The notes beneath the pieces are model-generated. The model was given only the letters and a program-made list of their open reading frames with translations, was not told the origin of the DNA and did no database searches. Position numbers and translations under genes: made by a program. A DNA stretch of 64,000 nt from Catenulispora pinisilvae (lineage in GTDB: Bacteria; Actinomycetota; Actinomycetes; Streptomycetales; Catenulisporaceae), in NCBI RefSeq assembly GCF_015356865.1, contig NZ_JAAFZA010000004.1, positions 1 through 64,000 on the forward strand, written 5' to 3'. Below, in pieces: positions 8,556-16,471 of the stretch (its first letter is position 1; the number at the start of each line of letters is the position of its first letter).

Positions 8556-9274
8556 GACTGGCCCGCCGAGTTCGGGGACACCTCGACGACCGATAGCGAC
8601 GGCGCCTGCGCGATCTTCGGCGCTGCTTGGGCATCGACGAGCAGCGTGGTCACCGTAGTTCCAAGAGAGTCAGAAGCTCCGATGGACGTGACCACCGCGT
8701 CAGCCGCCAACGGCGTCGCCAGCGCCGTAGAGGAGGTGGGCGATACCGCAGCCAGCTCCGGTCCCGGCCACACGTTCACGTGGTCACCGACGCCGAGGCG
8801 CGGCGGAAAGGTCCCGGACTTCAAGCCCACCCCCACTACGGCCTCGCCCGCCGGCGGAAAATCAGCCGTCCCGACCATGCGGGTCGTCAGCAGTGTCCCG
8901 GCAGCCAGCGGCATCGCGGCGACGTGGCCGATGACCTTCGACTCGTCGATCGACGGCACAAGACCGAGTTCCGACGCCGCACCGACGTTCACGATCTGCA
9001 CGTCGTTCTCTGTGATGACCTGACCGGCCGCGATCGGCTGCGCAAGGCTGAGAACCGGGGCCCGGCCGCTGATCTGCCACGACGCCACGGTGAAGGTCAC
9101 AGCGCCGGTGACGACCAGCGCGACCGAGGCAACGGCGTACGGAATCCGAATCCGATCGGCGAGGCGAACACGCGTCGTTGGGCCGCCCTCGTCGGTATCG
9201 GTGCCGGCTGGCGAGGATGTGCGACGAGTCGTGCCTTGGGTGGGAAACGCGAATTTGGACAAGAGAAACCCCAC
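8552..9274 (-). CDS. SAF-domain membrane protein, CpaB/RcpC-like
   Basis: 240 residues from a GTG at 9274. A cytoplasmic polar stretch of about 45 residues precedes one membrane helix (VASVALVVTGAVTFTVASW), followed by a SAF domain: VLSLAQPIAAGQVITENDVQIV, then VIGHVAAMPLAAGTLLTTRMVG. This is the CpaB/RcpC layout, though shorter than Gram-negative CpaB. Family knowledge: SAF proteins of Tad systems are thought to interact with the cell envelope. Unlike many Tad clusters, no TadZ/CpaE ATPase lies between it and TadA. Confidence 0.75.
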   Translation of the reverse strand: MGFLLSKFAFPTQGTTRRTSSPAGTDTDEGGPTTRVRLADRIRIPYAVASVALVVTGAVTFTVASWQISGRAPVLSLAQPIAAGQVITENDVQIVNVGAASELGLVPSIDESKVIGHVAAMPLAAGTLLTTRMVGTADFPPAGEAVVGVGLKSGTFPPRLGVGDHVNVWPGPELAAVSPTSSTALATPLAADAVVTSIGASDSLGTTVTTLLVDAQAAPKIAQAPSLSVVEVSPNSAGQS

Positions 9275-9301
9275 GAGACGTGCGAGAGAGAATGAACGAC
9301 G

Positions 9302-10126
9302 TCAGTGAACTGACGTGACAAGGGCTTGTGACTCGGCCACACGGACCGCTATCGACGACGTTGCAGACAGATCCGGGAGCGTTCCCCTCTGCCCGCCTCC
9401 GACCCAGGTCACACGCCACGTCTCCGTGCCTCGAACGGTGAACGTCCCGCCCGGCTCAGCGTCCGATGCGCGCTTGTAGAGATATCCACAGGTTGGAGAC
9501 GAAGCGGCTGCCGGCGTTGAATCAGTGAACGGCGTTCCAGGCCCGGCGCAGCTCACGGTGCCTCCGTCGCCCATGTCCCAGATCACGTCCTCTGGCGTGG
9601 CCGTCGCCGACACCTGGAGACCCGGCACGCTCGCGGTCGCCGATAGCGGGTGCCAGGCCTCCACGTCGGTCCACAGGAACATGGGGAAGTTCACCCACTG
9701 CGGCCCATCAACCCACGGGCTCATGTTCAAGACCGGCGCGGTGAGCCGAATCTGTTTGGCCGCCTTCTGTGCCAAGTCGACCGGCTTCGACACCGGAACC
9801 CAAACCTCAAGGTCGGTCTTCGGGATCTGCGCCGTATTCAGGCTGCCGGCATCGCTAGTGCACCGCAATCGGTACCAGGCGCCGGCGGTCGCGCCAGCCG
9901 GACCTGGCGAGCCGACGACGGAGGGGTCAGGCTCCTCCGAGCACGCGTACGTTGGCGCGTTGGCCTTCGAAGCGGCAGTCGGCGCCGCAGTCTTTGCCTG
10001 CTGAGCCGCCACATCGACGGTCTGTCCCGACTCGCTGACCCCGCCCCAATAACTGTTCTGCGCGCCGTCTTCGGACCTCACTCCTCCGAGCGCTACAGCA
10101 ACCATCAGGAGCGCTGCGCCGCTCAT
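9302..10126 (-). CDS. Secreted or membrane-anchored Tad-operon protein, PKD-like region
   Basis: 274 residues from an ATG at 10126 that overlaps the lipoprotein stop as ATGA; a GTG at 10132 is also possible. The N-terminus MSGAALLMVAVALGGV is a short signal-like hydrophobic segment. The middle holds VWVPVSKPVDLAQKAAKQIRLTAPVLNMSP and the C-terminal half ATPEDVIWDMGDGGTVSC ... CGYLYKRAS, which resembles a PKD-like beta domain (the WDMGDG turn) with paired cysteines. Proteins of this type accompany Tad clusters in actinomycetes; the function is not known to me. Confidence 0.65.
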   Translation of the reverse strand: MSGAALLMVAVALGGVRSEDGAQNSYWGGVSESGQTVDVAAQQAKTAAPTAASKANAPTYACSEEPDPSVVGSPGPAGATAGAWYRLRCTSDAGSLNTAQIPKTDLEVWVPVSKPVDLAQKAAKQIRLTAPVLNMSPWVDGPQWVNFPMFLWTDVEAWHPLSATASVPGLQVSATATPEDVIWDMGDGGTVSCAGPGTPFTDSTPAAASSPTCGYLYKRASDAEPGGTFTVRGTETWRVTWVGGGQRGTLPDLSATSSIAVRVAESQALVTSVH

Positions 10127-10713
10127 CGGCACGAACCGACCTGATAGATGTGAAGATCGTAAACTCGCCAGACGCCACCGACCTCGTGCACGTGGGCGAG
10201 GACGTGTTGCTGTCCTCCTGGCTTACCACTGCTGGTGCTCACTGGCGATCCGTCTGCTGCCTTGTAGACCAGGTAGTCAGATGTGTCCGCGCAGTCGTCG
10301 ACCTGCGCGACGGGAGGAGTGGCTGTGAGGCTAAGACTCGTCACGGTAGGGGCGAGCTTCAGCTTGCCCTTTGCCACGATGCCGTCGCGTCGGCTCCTGG
10401 TGATGTCGCCGCCGATGAGCGAAAGTGCCTGATCCGAGGCATGCGCCGACAGCCCCGCCCCGTGGTCCGCCGGATTGAAGGCGGCCGACTGCCAATCGCC
10501 CATGAGACCGAAGTACGCCTGAAGAACCTGCTGCTGAGCCTGGGCCGGATCCGCCGCCGCGATCGTGCTTGCCGAGGCGGAAGGCGCTGGCGTGGCGGCT
10601 ACTTTCGCCTGAGGCGACGCGTCATGATGCGCACCGTGCGCACAGCCGGCCACAGACGCCACCGACGCGATCAGCACGACGGCATACAACTGCCGCACCA
10701 CGGCTGACCGCAT
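10123..10713 (-). CDS. Putative lipoprotein, first gene of Tad operon
   Basis: 196 residues. The signal peptide ends in a lipobox (SVAGC, Cys at residue 24), followed by an Ala/Ser-rich linker and a globular region with AYFGLMGDWQSAAFNP and a closing segment VGGVWRVYDLHIYQVGSC. The start ATG has GGAG at a 6-base spacing. It overlaps the next gene by 4 bases, so the operon probably starts here. Similar small extracytoplasmic proteins occur at the head of actinomycete Tad clusters; the exact role is unknown. Confidence 0.7.
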   Translation of the reverse strand: MRSAVVRQLYAVVLIASVASVAGCAHGAHHDASPQAKVAATPAPSASASTIAAADPAQAQQQVLQAYFGLMGDWQSAAFNPADHGAGLSAHASDQALSLIGGDITRSRRDGIVAKGKLKLAPTVTSLSLTATPPVAQVDDCADTSDYLVYKAADGSPVSTSSGKPGGQQHVLAHVHEVGGVWRVYDLHIYQVGSCR

Positions 10714-10739
10714 GATCCGCTCCGAAACTCACAGATGAA

Positions 10740-10759
10740 TCGAGGTCCTGCCACCTCGA
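10740..10759. promoter_or_regulatory. Short perfect inverted repeat upstream of the Tad operon
   Basis: TCGAGGT and ACCTCGA are exact reverse complements separated by CCTGCC. It sits 27 bases upstream of the lipoprotein start codon and just after the stop of the GntR-Nudix gene, so it could be an operator for the operon or a weak stem-loop between the two transcription units. There is no T run. Confidence 0.35.
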
Positions 10760-10800
10760 CCACGCCATGAATATCAAGGAACTGGCACGCTTGAACGCGG

Positions 10801-11607
10801 TCAACGTCGCGCGCGGAAGGAGTTCACCCATTTGAATGAACGCTGTACCTCCGGGCTCGTGCTGGCGGCGATCGCCAACGTGGCAAGCAGCGTCGCCGTA
10901 CCCATAGCCCGACCGCTAGCGACAAGGTCGGGAACCTCCGAAAACGGGATCCACTCCGCCGCCAGATCGCTATCGCCACCTGACCGGCCAACCCTGAGCC
11001 CTCCATGCTGGCCGGCGAAGATCTCGTGTGGCGCGTCGGCGATCTCCGGCAGAGGCTGAAAGCTGAGCACATGGCGCAGCGCGGACACCTGTACGCCCGT
11101 TTGCTCCTCTGTGAGCCGCACAGCCGCTACTGCCGGCTCCTCTCCGGCAGCCACCGGTCCTCCTGGCAGCTCCCAAGTCCCGGTCCCGATACCAGGCCGG
11201 TAGCGCCAGACCATCAAAAGGCGGTCTGGGGCGCTCAGTACCGCAGTCGCGACGACGGTCAAAGACCGGAGGACATACGTGTTCTCTTGCTGACCTGCCT
11301 GCGAAGCCAGCTCAACCCGCTCAACATCGAACCGAGGGTCCTCGACAACCAGCACCGACGCTTGCCGCTTCCACTGCGCAACGCCGGGGTCGGCACGACG
11401 CGGCCGGCAGACGTAGTACCCCCGCCCATGCTCCGATCGAAGCCGCCCCTCGTCGATCAGCTTCTTGAGTGCGACGCGGATCGTGTTGCGACTCGCCTCA
11501 AGCCGATCGATCAAATCGTTCTCGGACGGCAGCCGCTGATCGGGGACCAACGTGCCATCTGCGAGCCAGCCGCGCAGCGTCGTCTCGACATCAGCCCTTG
11601 CGCTCAT
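10801..11607 (-). CDS. GntR-type winged helix fused to Nudix domain
   Basis: 268 residues from the ATG at 11607 (a TTG directly before it is possible; AGAGG lies 4 bases upstream of the TTG). Residues 5-65 form a GntR HTH: LPSENDLIDRLEASRNTIRV then ALKKLIDEGRLRSEHGRGYYV. Residues about 105-250 form a Nudix-like domain with GTGTWELPGGPVAAGEEPAVAAVRLTEEQTGV. The Nudix box GX5EX7REUXEE is degenerate: the arginine and following acids appear as RLTEEQ, so hydrolase activity is doubtful and ligand sensing is likelier. Such GntR-Nudix fusions are seen in actinomycete integrative elements. It is transcribed in the same direction as the Tad operon, 88 bases upstream. Confidence 0.75.
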   Translation of the reverse strand: MSARADVETTLRGWLADGTLVPDQRLPSENDLIDRLEASRNTIRVALKKLIDEGRLRSEHGRGYYVCRPRRADPGVAQWKRQASVLVVEDPRFDVERVELASQAGQQENTYVLRSLTVVATAVLSAPDRLLMVWRYRPGIGTGTWELPGGPVAAGEEPAVAAVRLTEEQTGVQVSALRHVLSFQPLPEIADAPHEIFAGQHGGLRVGRSGGDSDLAAEWIPFSEVPDLVASGRAMGTATLLATLAIAASTSPEVQRSFKWVNSFRARR

Positions 11608-11811
11608 CAATCCTCTTCGCCCTACTTGCCCGAAAGGTTTGGTTCGCAGCGTACGCGGCGCCAGATCGCCGCTTCGAGCACTCGCCCGCTCCGGACCGGA
11701 GTCAACGCTCCCGACGTTCGCCAGTCGCGCGCCGAGACGCGCGCAGCATGTATCGATTCCGATACGGCTCAGATGCTCCGCATGATGCGCGAACTGCCGC
11801 GTGGAGTGCTC

Positions 11812-12441
11812 GTGTCCTTAGTCCGCAGGCCTCATACTGCTCCAGTGACTGACTGGCCAAGCATCGTCATCCCCACCTTTTCTGGACTTGTCGGCGCTGG
11901 TGCTGGTGGCTATACGGCGTGGAAGGCAGCCGTCAAGGCCGGAAGTGACGCACGGAACCTCGCAGAGGCACAACGCCTCGCCGACGAGACCGAACGAAAA
12001 ACCGAACTCGCCCGGAGCGCTGCGCGAGGCATTAGAACTATCGTCGCCGATGCATTAGTCCGGATGTACAACATCCCCACCGCCGACAAACAGCGGCAAG
12101 CAGGAAGCAGGGACGCCACCAGCGCTGAACGCACCATCGAGATGGCGTTGGCCGCTCACTCCACAGTGCAGGAAGTCATCCGCCACGACGCCTATCTACT
12201 CCCAGATGAAGTACGCAGCCGACTGGAGGCCTTCTTCCTGCTCTTGGGCCAGGCCACCTTTGCCGTATTGAAGGACCAACAAGTTAGTCCAGACGTGAAC
12301 GCCTACGGCCGCTACCTGGACCTGTCGCTGCAGGCTGTAGTTCGCGGGGAGGAGGTTCCGGCCCACGTGGAGCCGCCCAACCTCAGCGATGTCAACCGGC
12401 CTCAGTGGATTCCGGACCAACACCCTGCTAGGTGGACGTAG
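11812..12441 (+). CDS. Hypothetical membrane-anchored helical protein
   Basis: 209 residues from a GTG at 11812 with GGAG 5 bases upstream; a GTG at 11845 and ATGs at 11773-11785 are alternatives. One N-terminal hydrophobic helix (SIVIPTFSGLVGAGAGGYTAW), then a long charged helix rich in Ala, Arg, Glu (DARNLAEAQRLADETERKTE), and a mainly alpha-helical remainder. No family recognised. It lies between the GntR-Nudix gene (divergent) and the IS1380 element. Codon use is less GC3-biased than in the chromosomal genes to the right, fitting island cargo. Confidence 0.5.
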   Translation: MSLVRRPHTAPVTDWPSIVIPTFSGLVGAGAGGYTAWKAAVKAGSDARNLAEAQRLADETERKTELARSAARGIRTIVADALVRMYNIPTADKQRQAGSRDATSAERTIEMALAAHSTVQEVIRHDAYLLPDEVRSRLEAFFLLLGQATFAVLKDQQVSPDVNAYGRYLDLSLQAVVRGEEVPAHVEPPNLSDVNRPQWIPDQHPARWT

Positions 12442-12498
12442 CCCGGGTTAGGTACGGCCCGCAAGATCACGGGTCGCTACAGACAGACAAGCGACTAG

Positions 12499-14178
12499 CC
12501 TCCGTCTTTCACGAAGCTTCTGAGCTGGTCTGTTGAATCAGTGGGCTGATGATTGCGGTTCGCCGTTGGCACGAGGGCATGGTGATGGCCCGGCGCGGTG
12601 ACCGGGTGCTCCTGGGGTTCCTCGGGGCGTGGTCGAGTGGGGTGTGACGGTCGATCAGCAGGTCTGGGGTCGGGGCAGCGCGGCCAAGCGGGTGAAGGCG
12701 GTGGCCAGGTCGCGGGCCCAGGGCCAGTGCTCGGCGATCCGTAGCCAGGTCCGGCGGCCGCCGCGGGTGATCTTCGCGGCGGTGTGCAGCAGCCGGTAGC
12801 GCAGCGTCTTGGGTTCGGCCTTGGCCAGCACGCCGTCCAGCAGCAGGGCCTGCATCCAGGCCAGTAGGTCGATGCCGGTCAGGGCGAGTTCCAGCCAGGC
12901 GGCGTTGATGCTTCCCTGGCGGGAGGGGAAGCGGCCGAAGCCGGTGTCTTTGCCGGTGCGGATGCGGTCTTCGACGCGGGCGTGGGCGCGGTGTCGGGCG
13001 TCGATGAACGCCAGCGGTCCGCTGCCGGCGGGGCTGTCGGTGGCGATGAGTTGGTGGCGGAAGCCCTCGACGGTGTCGAACAGGTCGAGCTGGGCGCCGG
13101 GGTGCGGGCGTTCGCGGCGGACGATGAACCTCGTGCCGTCGGGGAAGCCGGATCCATCAAGGAGCCCGGTCAAGTCGGCGACCTGTGCGCAGTCTCGGAT
13201 CTCGTCGTCGGCGTCGATCGCGGCTGACCATGCGGAGGTCGGCAGCGTGCTGATCGCGTCGCGGACCTCGGCGTCGATGGGTGCGCCCACGGAGAACCGC
13301 ACGTCGCACCCGGTGTCGCGCAGTGCTCTGATGTGTGCCAAGAACGCCTTGGTGCAGCCGGCGGTGTCGGTGCGGACCAGCAGCGGAACCCCGTGCCGGT
13401 GCGCGTCGGGGATCTGCGCGAGGGCCTGGTCGAGCACGGTGATGTGGTCGGCTGCGGTGTTCGAGCCGGCCCGTCCCGGACGCAGGATTCCGGCCAGTGC
13501 CTCGTTGGTGTTGTCCAGGAACGCCAGGATCGGGTGGTATCCGAAGGTCTTCTTCCAGGTCGGTGTGGCGTTCTCCTTCTCCGAGTGACAGATCACGATG
13601 GTCGCGTCGATGTCCACCACCAGCCCGGGTATCACTCGTCCGGCGGCCTTGGCCTGCGGAAAGGCATCACGGGTCTCAGCATGCTGGGCCCAGGCGATCT
13701 CCCGCGCTATCGCGCGTGCTGCTCGCAGCCGGGACAACGTCGTCTCATCGATCCGATCCAGCACCCGCCACGCCGTGGCCGGCGATGCGACCGGCCCGAA
13801 CAACTCGCTCTGATCCCGCAGCACGGCCAGGTCGCTGATCGCCTCGCCGCCATCGGCGAGCATCACCGCCAGATCAGCGGCCACCTGGCCCGGGTCATGC
13901 CCGCCACCACGTGTCCTGGACCCGGCCAACGCGTCACCGAACGCTCCGGTCAGCCCGGTGGCCTGGGCCAGATCGGCCAGCAACCGGGCCCCGACGTGGG
14001 AGACCACGCCTCGCCCATCGGACGTGACGGACAGCCTCGGACGCGACGTTGTAGTCTTCACCTGGAAAGTGCTCCCGCTTGTGACGATCTGTGCCTAGAG
14101 AACTCAGATCATCCCAGGTCAGGGAGCATTTCTGCGTTCCGGTATCAAGATCCGGACTCACTTCGTGAAGCAGTCAGG
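12499..14178 (-). mobile_element. IS1380-family insertion sequence
   Basis: 1680 bp. Imperfect 18-bp terminal inverted repeats: CCTCCGTCTTTCACGAAG at 12499-12516 and, on the other strand, CCTGACTGCTTCACGAAG ending at 14178. Each end is flanked by CTAG (12495-12498 and 14179-14182), a 4-base target duplication of the length used by this family. CTAG is its own reverse complement, so it could also be read as part of the repeat; the boundary is therefore uncertain by 4 bases. The right-hand CTAG contains the stop codon of the adjacent HNH gene. Confidence 0.75.
12655..14061 (-). CDS. IS1380-family transposase
   Basis: 468 residues from a GTG at 14061, full length for the family and without a frameshift. 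DDE-type features: the first Asp in VVDIDATIVICHSEKENA near residue 150, the second in LLVRTDTAGCTKAFL near residue 232, and the family-specific later block SPAGSGPLAFIDARHRAHARVEDRI with RTGKDTGFGRFPS, which supplies the acidic residue. It looks active. It reads inward from the right end of the element, ending about 156 bases before the left terminal repeat. Confidence 0.88.
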   Translation of the reverse strand: MKTTTSRPRLSVTSDGRGVVSHVGARLLADLAQATGLTGAFGDALAGSRTRGGGHDPGQVAADLAVMLADGGEAISDLAVLRDQSELFGPVASPATAWRVLDRIDETTLSRLRAARAIAREIAWAQHAETRDAFPQAKAAGRVIPGLVVDIDATIVICHSEKENATPTWKKTFGYHPILAFLDNTNEALAGILRPGRAGSNTAADHITVLDQALAQIPDAHRHGVPLLVRTDTAGCTKAFLAHIRALRDTGCDVRFSVGAPIDAEVRDAISTLPTSAWSAAIDADDEIRDCAQVADLTGLLDGSGFPDGTRFIVRRERPHPGAQLDLFDTVEGFRHQLIATDSPAGSGPLAFIDARHRAHARVEDRIRTGKDTGFGRFPSRQGSINAAWLELALTGIDLLAWMQALLLDGVLAKAEPKTLRYRLLHTAAKITRGGRRTWLRIAEHWPWARDLATAFTRLAALPRPQTC

Positions 14179-14879
14179 CTAGTCCTCCGCAAAGGTCACC
14201 TCATCGAGAGGCAGCGCACTGGACCATCGCTCGACAAAATCTCGCCCCGCCTCCGTGAAGTGAACCCATAAGTACGCCTCGTTCGGCGCTGGATCCGCCT
14301 GTTTGAGCAAGCCGTCCTGGATCAGGAACAGCACCTGGATCGCGCTCCCAAGCGGCAGGTTGAACATCGTACCGATGTCATCGGGGTACCGCCGTAGTGC
14401 ATTCGCGTAGAGCCAAATCAACCGTTGCTCTAGGTCGCCATACCGGCCGTTGACGGTCGCAAGGTTGGCTTTGTACTGCCGTAGCGACTTGCGATCAATC
14501 TGCCCCGGTCTGTCACCTTTCCGCGCGTGGCATGTCGGACAGAGAACGATCATGTTGTCGAAGCTGTGCTCCTGGACCTTCGCCCACTCCTCGATGTGCT
14601 CGAATTCCACGGGTGTCTGCCTACAGGTTGGAATCGCGCAGCGATGGCCCGCCTCAACAAGAAGCCGACGCCGAAGCTCTACCGGAATAGCCGGTCGTTC
14701 TGCAGGCATGAAGCGAGGGTACGTGCCGACGCTGTGATCGTGTGTCATTTCACTGGAAACCTCGCCAGGACGGATCACACTGCCACTGCCGGAGTTCAGT
14801 ACCTTGGCGACGACGGTCGGCTGAAGCGACTGCTTCGCTGCTATGGAGAGGTAGTCACGGATACACAGCAGCGCCGCAG
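14179..14879 (-). pseudogene. HNH endonuclease, 3' portion; 5' end separated by ISAs1 element
   Basis: The HNH domain is intact: CAIPTCRQTPVEFEHIEEW then NMIVLCPTCHARKG, giving two CxxC pairs and the H-N-H core, followed by a C-terminal region with YLWVHFTEAGRDFVERW. The stop TAG (14179-14181) lies in the CTAG target duplication of the IS1380 element. Upstream, the frame stays open to 14879, where the ISAs1 element begins. If the element and one copy of its 10-bp duplication are removed, the frame joins exactly to 16244-16325, giving 260 codons. The remaining piece could still be made from ATGs at 14748 or 14709 (MPAERPAIPVELRRR is a common HNH start), so it may be functional. Family role: nicking or cutting DNA, often in phages, islands or defence. 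Confidence 0.65.
14870..14879 (+). repeat. 10-bp target-site duplication (left) of ISAs1 element
   Basis: AGCGCCGCAG directly abuts the left end of the element and is repeated exactly at 16234-16243. Confidence 0.9.
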
Positions 14880-16233
14880 CATGGCCGGGGCGTTCTCATG
14901 ATGCGAGATGACGCAAGCCGTGTGCTGCGGTGATGCCGTGACGGAAGCCCGCTGTGACAGTGGTTTGACATGAAGGCACGAACTCTGGTGATCGTGTGGT
15001 GTCTAGTCATCACGTTCGCCGGAGTCGTGCCTTCCATGTCATCTTCCCTGATCGAGGACCTGTCGCGCCAGCTTGAAGACGTGGTGCTGCCATGTCCGCC
15101 CGACCGGCTGCCCGGACTGCCGACGCTGCTGGACGTGCTCGGGATGGTTCCGGACCCGCGCTCGCCGCGCGGGCGACGGCACCGGTTGTCGTTCCTGCTG
15201 GCCGTGGCGGTGCTGGCTGTCCTGGGCGGGGCGAGATCGCTGGCGGCGGTGGCGCAATGGGCCCGCGACGCCGACGCCGACACGGTCACGCTTCTCGGCG
15301 GCTCCGGTCGCGCCCAGCCGTCCCGGCGTACGTTCGGTCGGGCGTTCGCACGCCTGGACGGCGACCTGCTGGACCTGGCCTGCCGCGGCTGGATCAACAT
15401 GCTGCTGGCCGCCAGCGAGCCCGACGACGCCGCCATGGTGGGTCTGTCGCTGGACGGCAAGGCCGTGCGCGGCGCCGAAGACGCCGGCGGCACGATGCCC
15501 CACCTGGTCGCGGCGGTGCGCACCGACACCGGAACCGTCGCCGGACAACGCGCGGTCGACGTCAAGAGCAACGAGATCACCGCCTTCCGGCCGCTGCTGG
15601 ACGGCATCGACATCACCGGCATGATGATCACCGCCGACGCCCTGCACACCCAGCGCGAGCACGCCCGATACCTGCACCGCCGCAGCGCGTTCTACCTGCT
15701 TCCCGTGCTCGGCAACCAGCCCAAGCTCTACGCGGCCCTGGACGCCATGCCCTGGCCCGCCGACCCTCATCACAGCGACACCAGCCGAAGCCGCGGCCGC
15801 ATCGAGACCCGCACCCTGCGAGCCCTGCCCGCTCCGCCCGGCCTGCCGTTCCCCCACGCGCGGCAGGCCGTCCTGATCGAACGCCACACCGTCGACGCCG
15901 CCACTGGCAAGGTGCTGCACCACTACGGCGTCCTGGCCGTCACCAACGCCACACCCGACCACGCCACCCCCGCCGACCTGGCCCGACACACCAAAGACCA
16001 CTGGATGGTGGAGAACCTGCACCAAGTCCGCGACACCACCTTCGCCGAAGACGCCTCCCGCGTCCGCACCGGTAGCGCCCCGCGCACCATGGCCACCCTG
16101 CGCAACCTGGCCATCAGCCTGCTGAAACTCCTGGGCTGGGACAACATCGCCGCCGCCACCCGGCACATGGCCGCCCACCGCAGCGACGCCCTCAACCTGA
16201 TCGGTCTCGCATCATGAGAACGCCCCGGCCATG
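14880..16233 (+). mobile_element. ISAs1-family insertion sequence with complete ends
   Basis: 1354 bp. The terminal inverted repeats are perfect over 29 bases (14880-14908 beginning CATGGCCGGGGCGTTC, and 16205-16233 as its reverse complement). A perfect 10-bp duplication flanks it (14870-14879 and 16234-16243). Intact ends plus identical duplications suggest a recent insertion. The transposase stop codon lies inside the right repeat, as often in compact IS elements. Confidence 0.92.
15036..16217 (+). CDS. ISAs1-family transposase
   Basis: 393 residues from the ATG at 15036 ([12 protein letters not shown]); an ATG at 14970 would add 22 residues that look non-conserved. Family blocks: [20 protein letters not shown] near the N-terminus, the catalytic Asp in [14 protein letters not shown], the second Asp in [16 protein letters not shown], and the Glu in [20 protein letters not shown]. 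All three catalytic acids are present and the frame is intact, so the element may still be active. Confidence 0.92.
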   Translation: MSSSLIEDLSRQLEDVVLPCPPDRLPGLPTLLDVLGMVPDPRSPRGRRHRLSFLLAVAVLAVLGGARSLAAVAQWARDADADTVTLLGGSGRAQPSRRTFGRAFARLDGDLLDLACRGWINMLLAASEPDDAAMVGLSLDGKAVRGAEDAGGTMPHLVAAVRTDTGTVAGQRAVDVKSNEITAFRPLLDGIDITGMMITADALHTQREHARYLHRRSAFYLLPVLGNQPKLYAALDAMPWPADPHHSDTSRSRGRIETRTLRALPAPPGLPFPHARQAVLIERHTVDAATGKVLHHYGVLAVTNATPDHATPADLARHTKDHWMVENLHQVRDTTFAEDASRVRTGSAPRTMATLRNLAISLLKLLGWDNIAAATRHMAAHRSDALNLIGLAS

Positions 16234-16243
16234 AGCGCCGCAG
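16234..16243 (+). repeat. 10-bp target-site duplication (right) of ISAs1 element
   Basis: AGCGCCGCAG, identical to 14870-14879. On the minus strand it falls within the codons for the TAA-L part of the split HNH frame. Confidence 0.9.
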
Positions 16244-16325
16244 TGATGCCCTCGGCGACGTCGTTGCGAAGCGGGCCAGCCAAGCTACTAGGGGGCGCGT
16301 ATGTGCCGTCGCAAAACTCAAGCAT
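16244..16325 (-). pseudogene. 5' fragment of the HNH-containing reading frame, cut off by ISAs1
   Basis: An ATG at 16325 has AGGAG 5 bases upstream. It reads MLEFCDGTYAPPSSLAGPLR and then NDVAEGITAAL before entering the IS, where it would stop after a few codons (MAGAFS). Without the IS it continues LLCIRDYLSIAAKQSLQ and on into the HNH protein in the same frame. The good Shine-Dalgarno and the exact frame match support one original gene, but the 5' part could also have been a separate small gene fused by chance. Confidence 0.5.
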
Positions 16326-16471
16326 CGGTCTCCTGACTAACGTCCCCGTCGCCGACCAGGACGAAGTCGATCCAGGGAAGATGGACGGTGAAGGTGCGGA
16401 GCGCACGAGCGGGGCATGTCCGACGGAGCAACTGCCTGCATTAGATCAACGCTCCCCCGTACCGTTAGACC

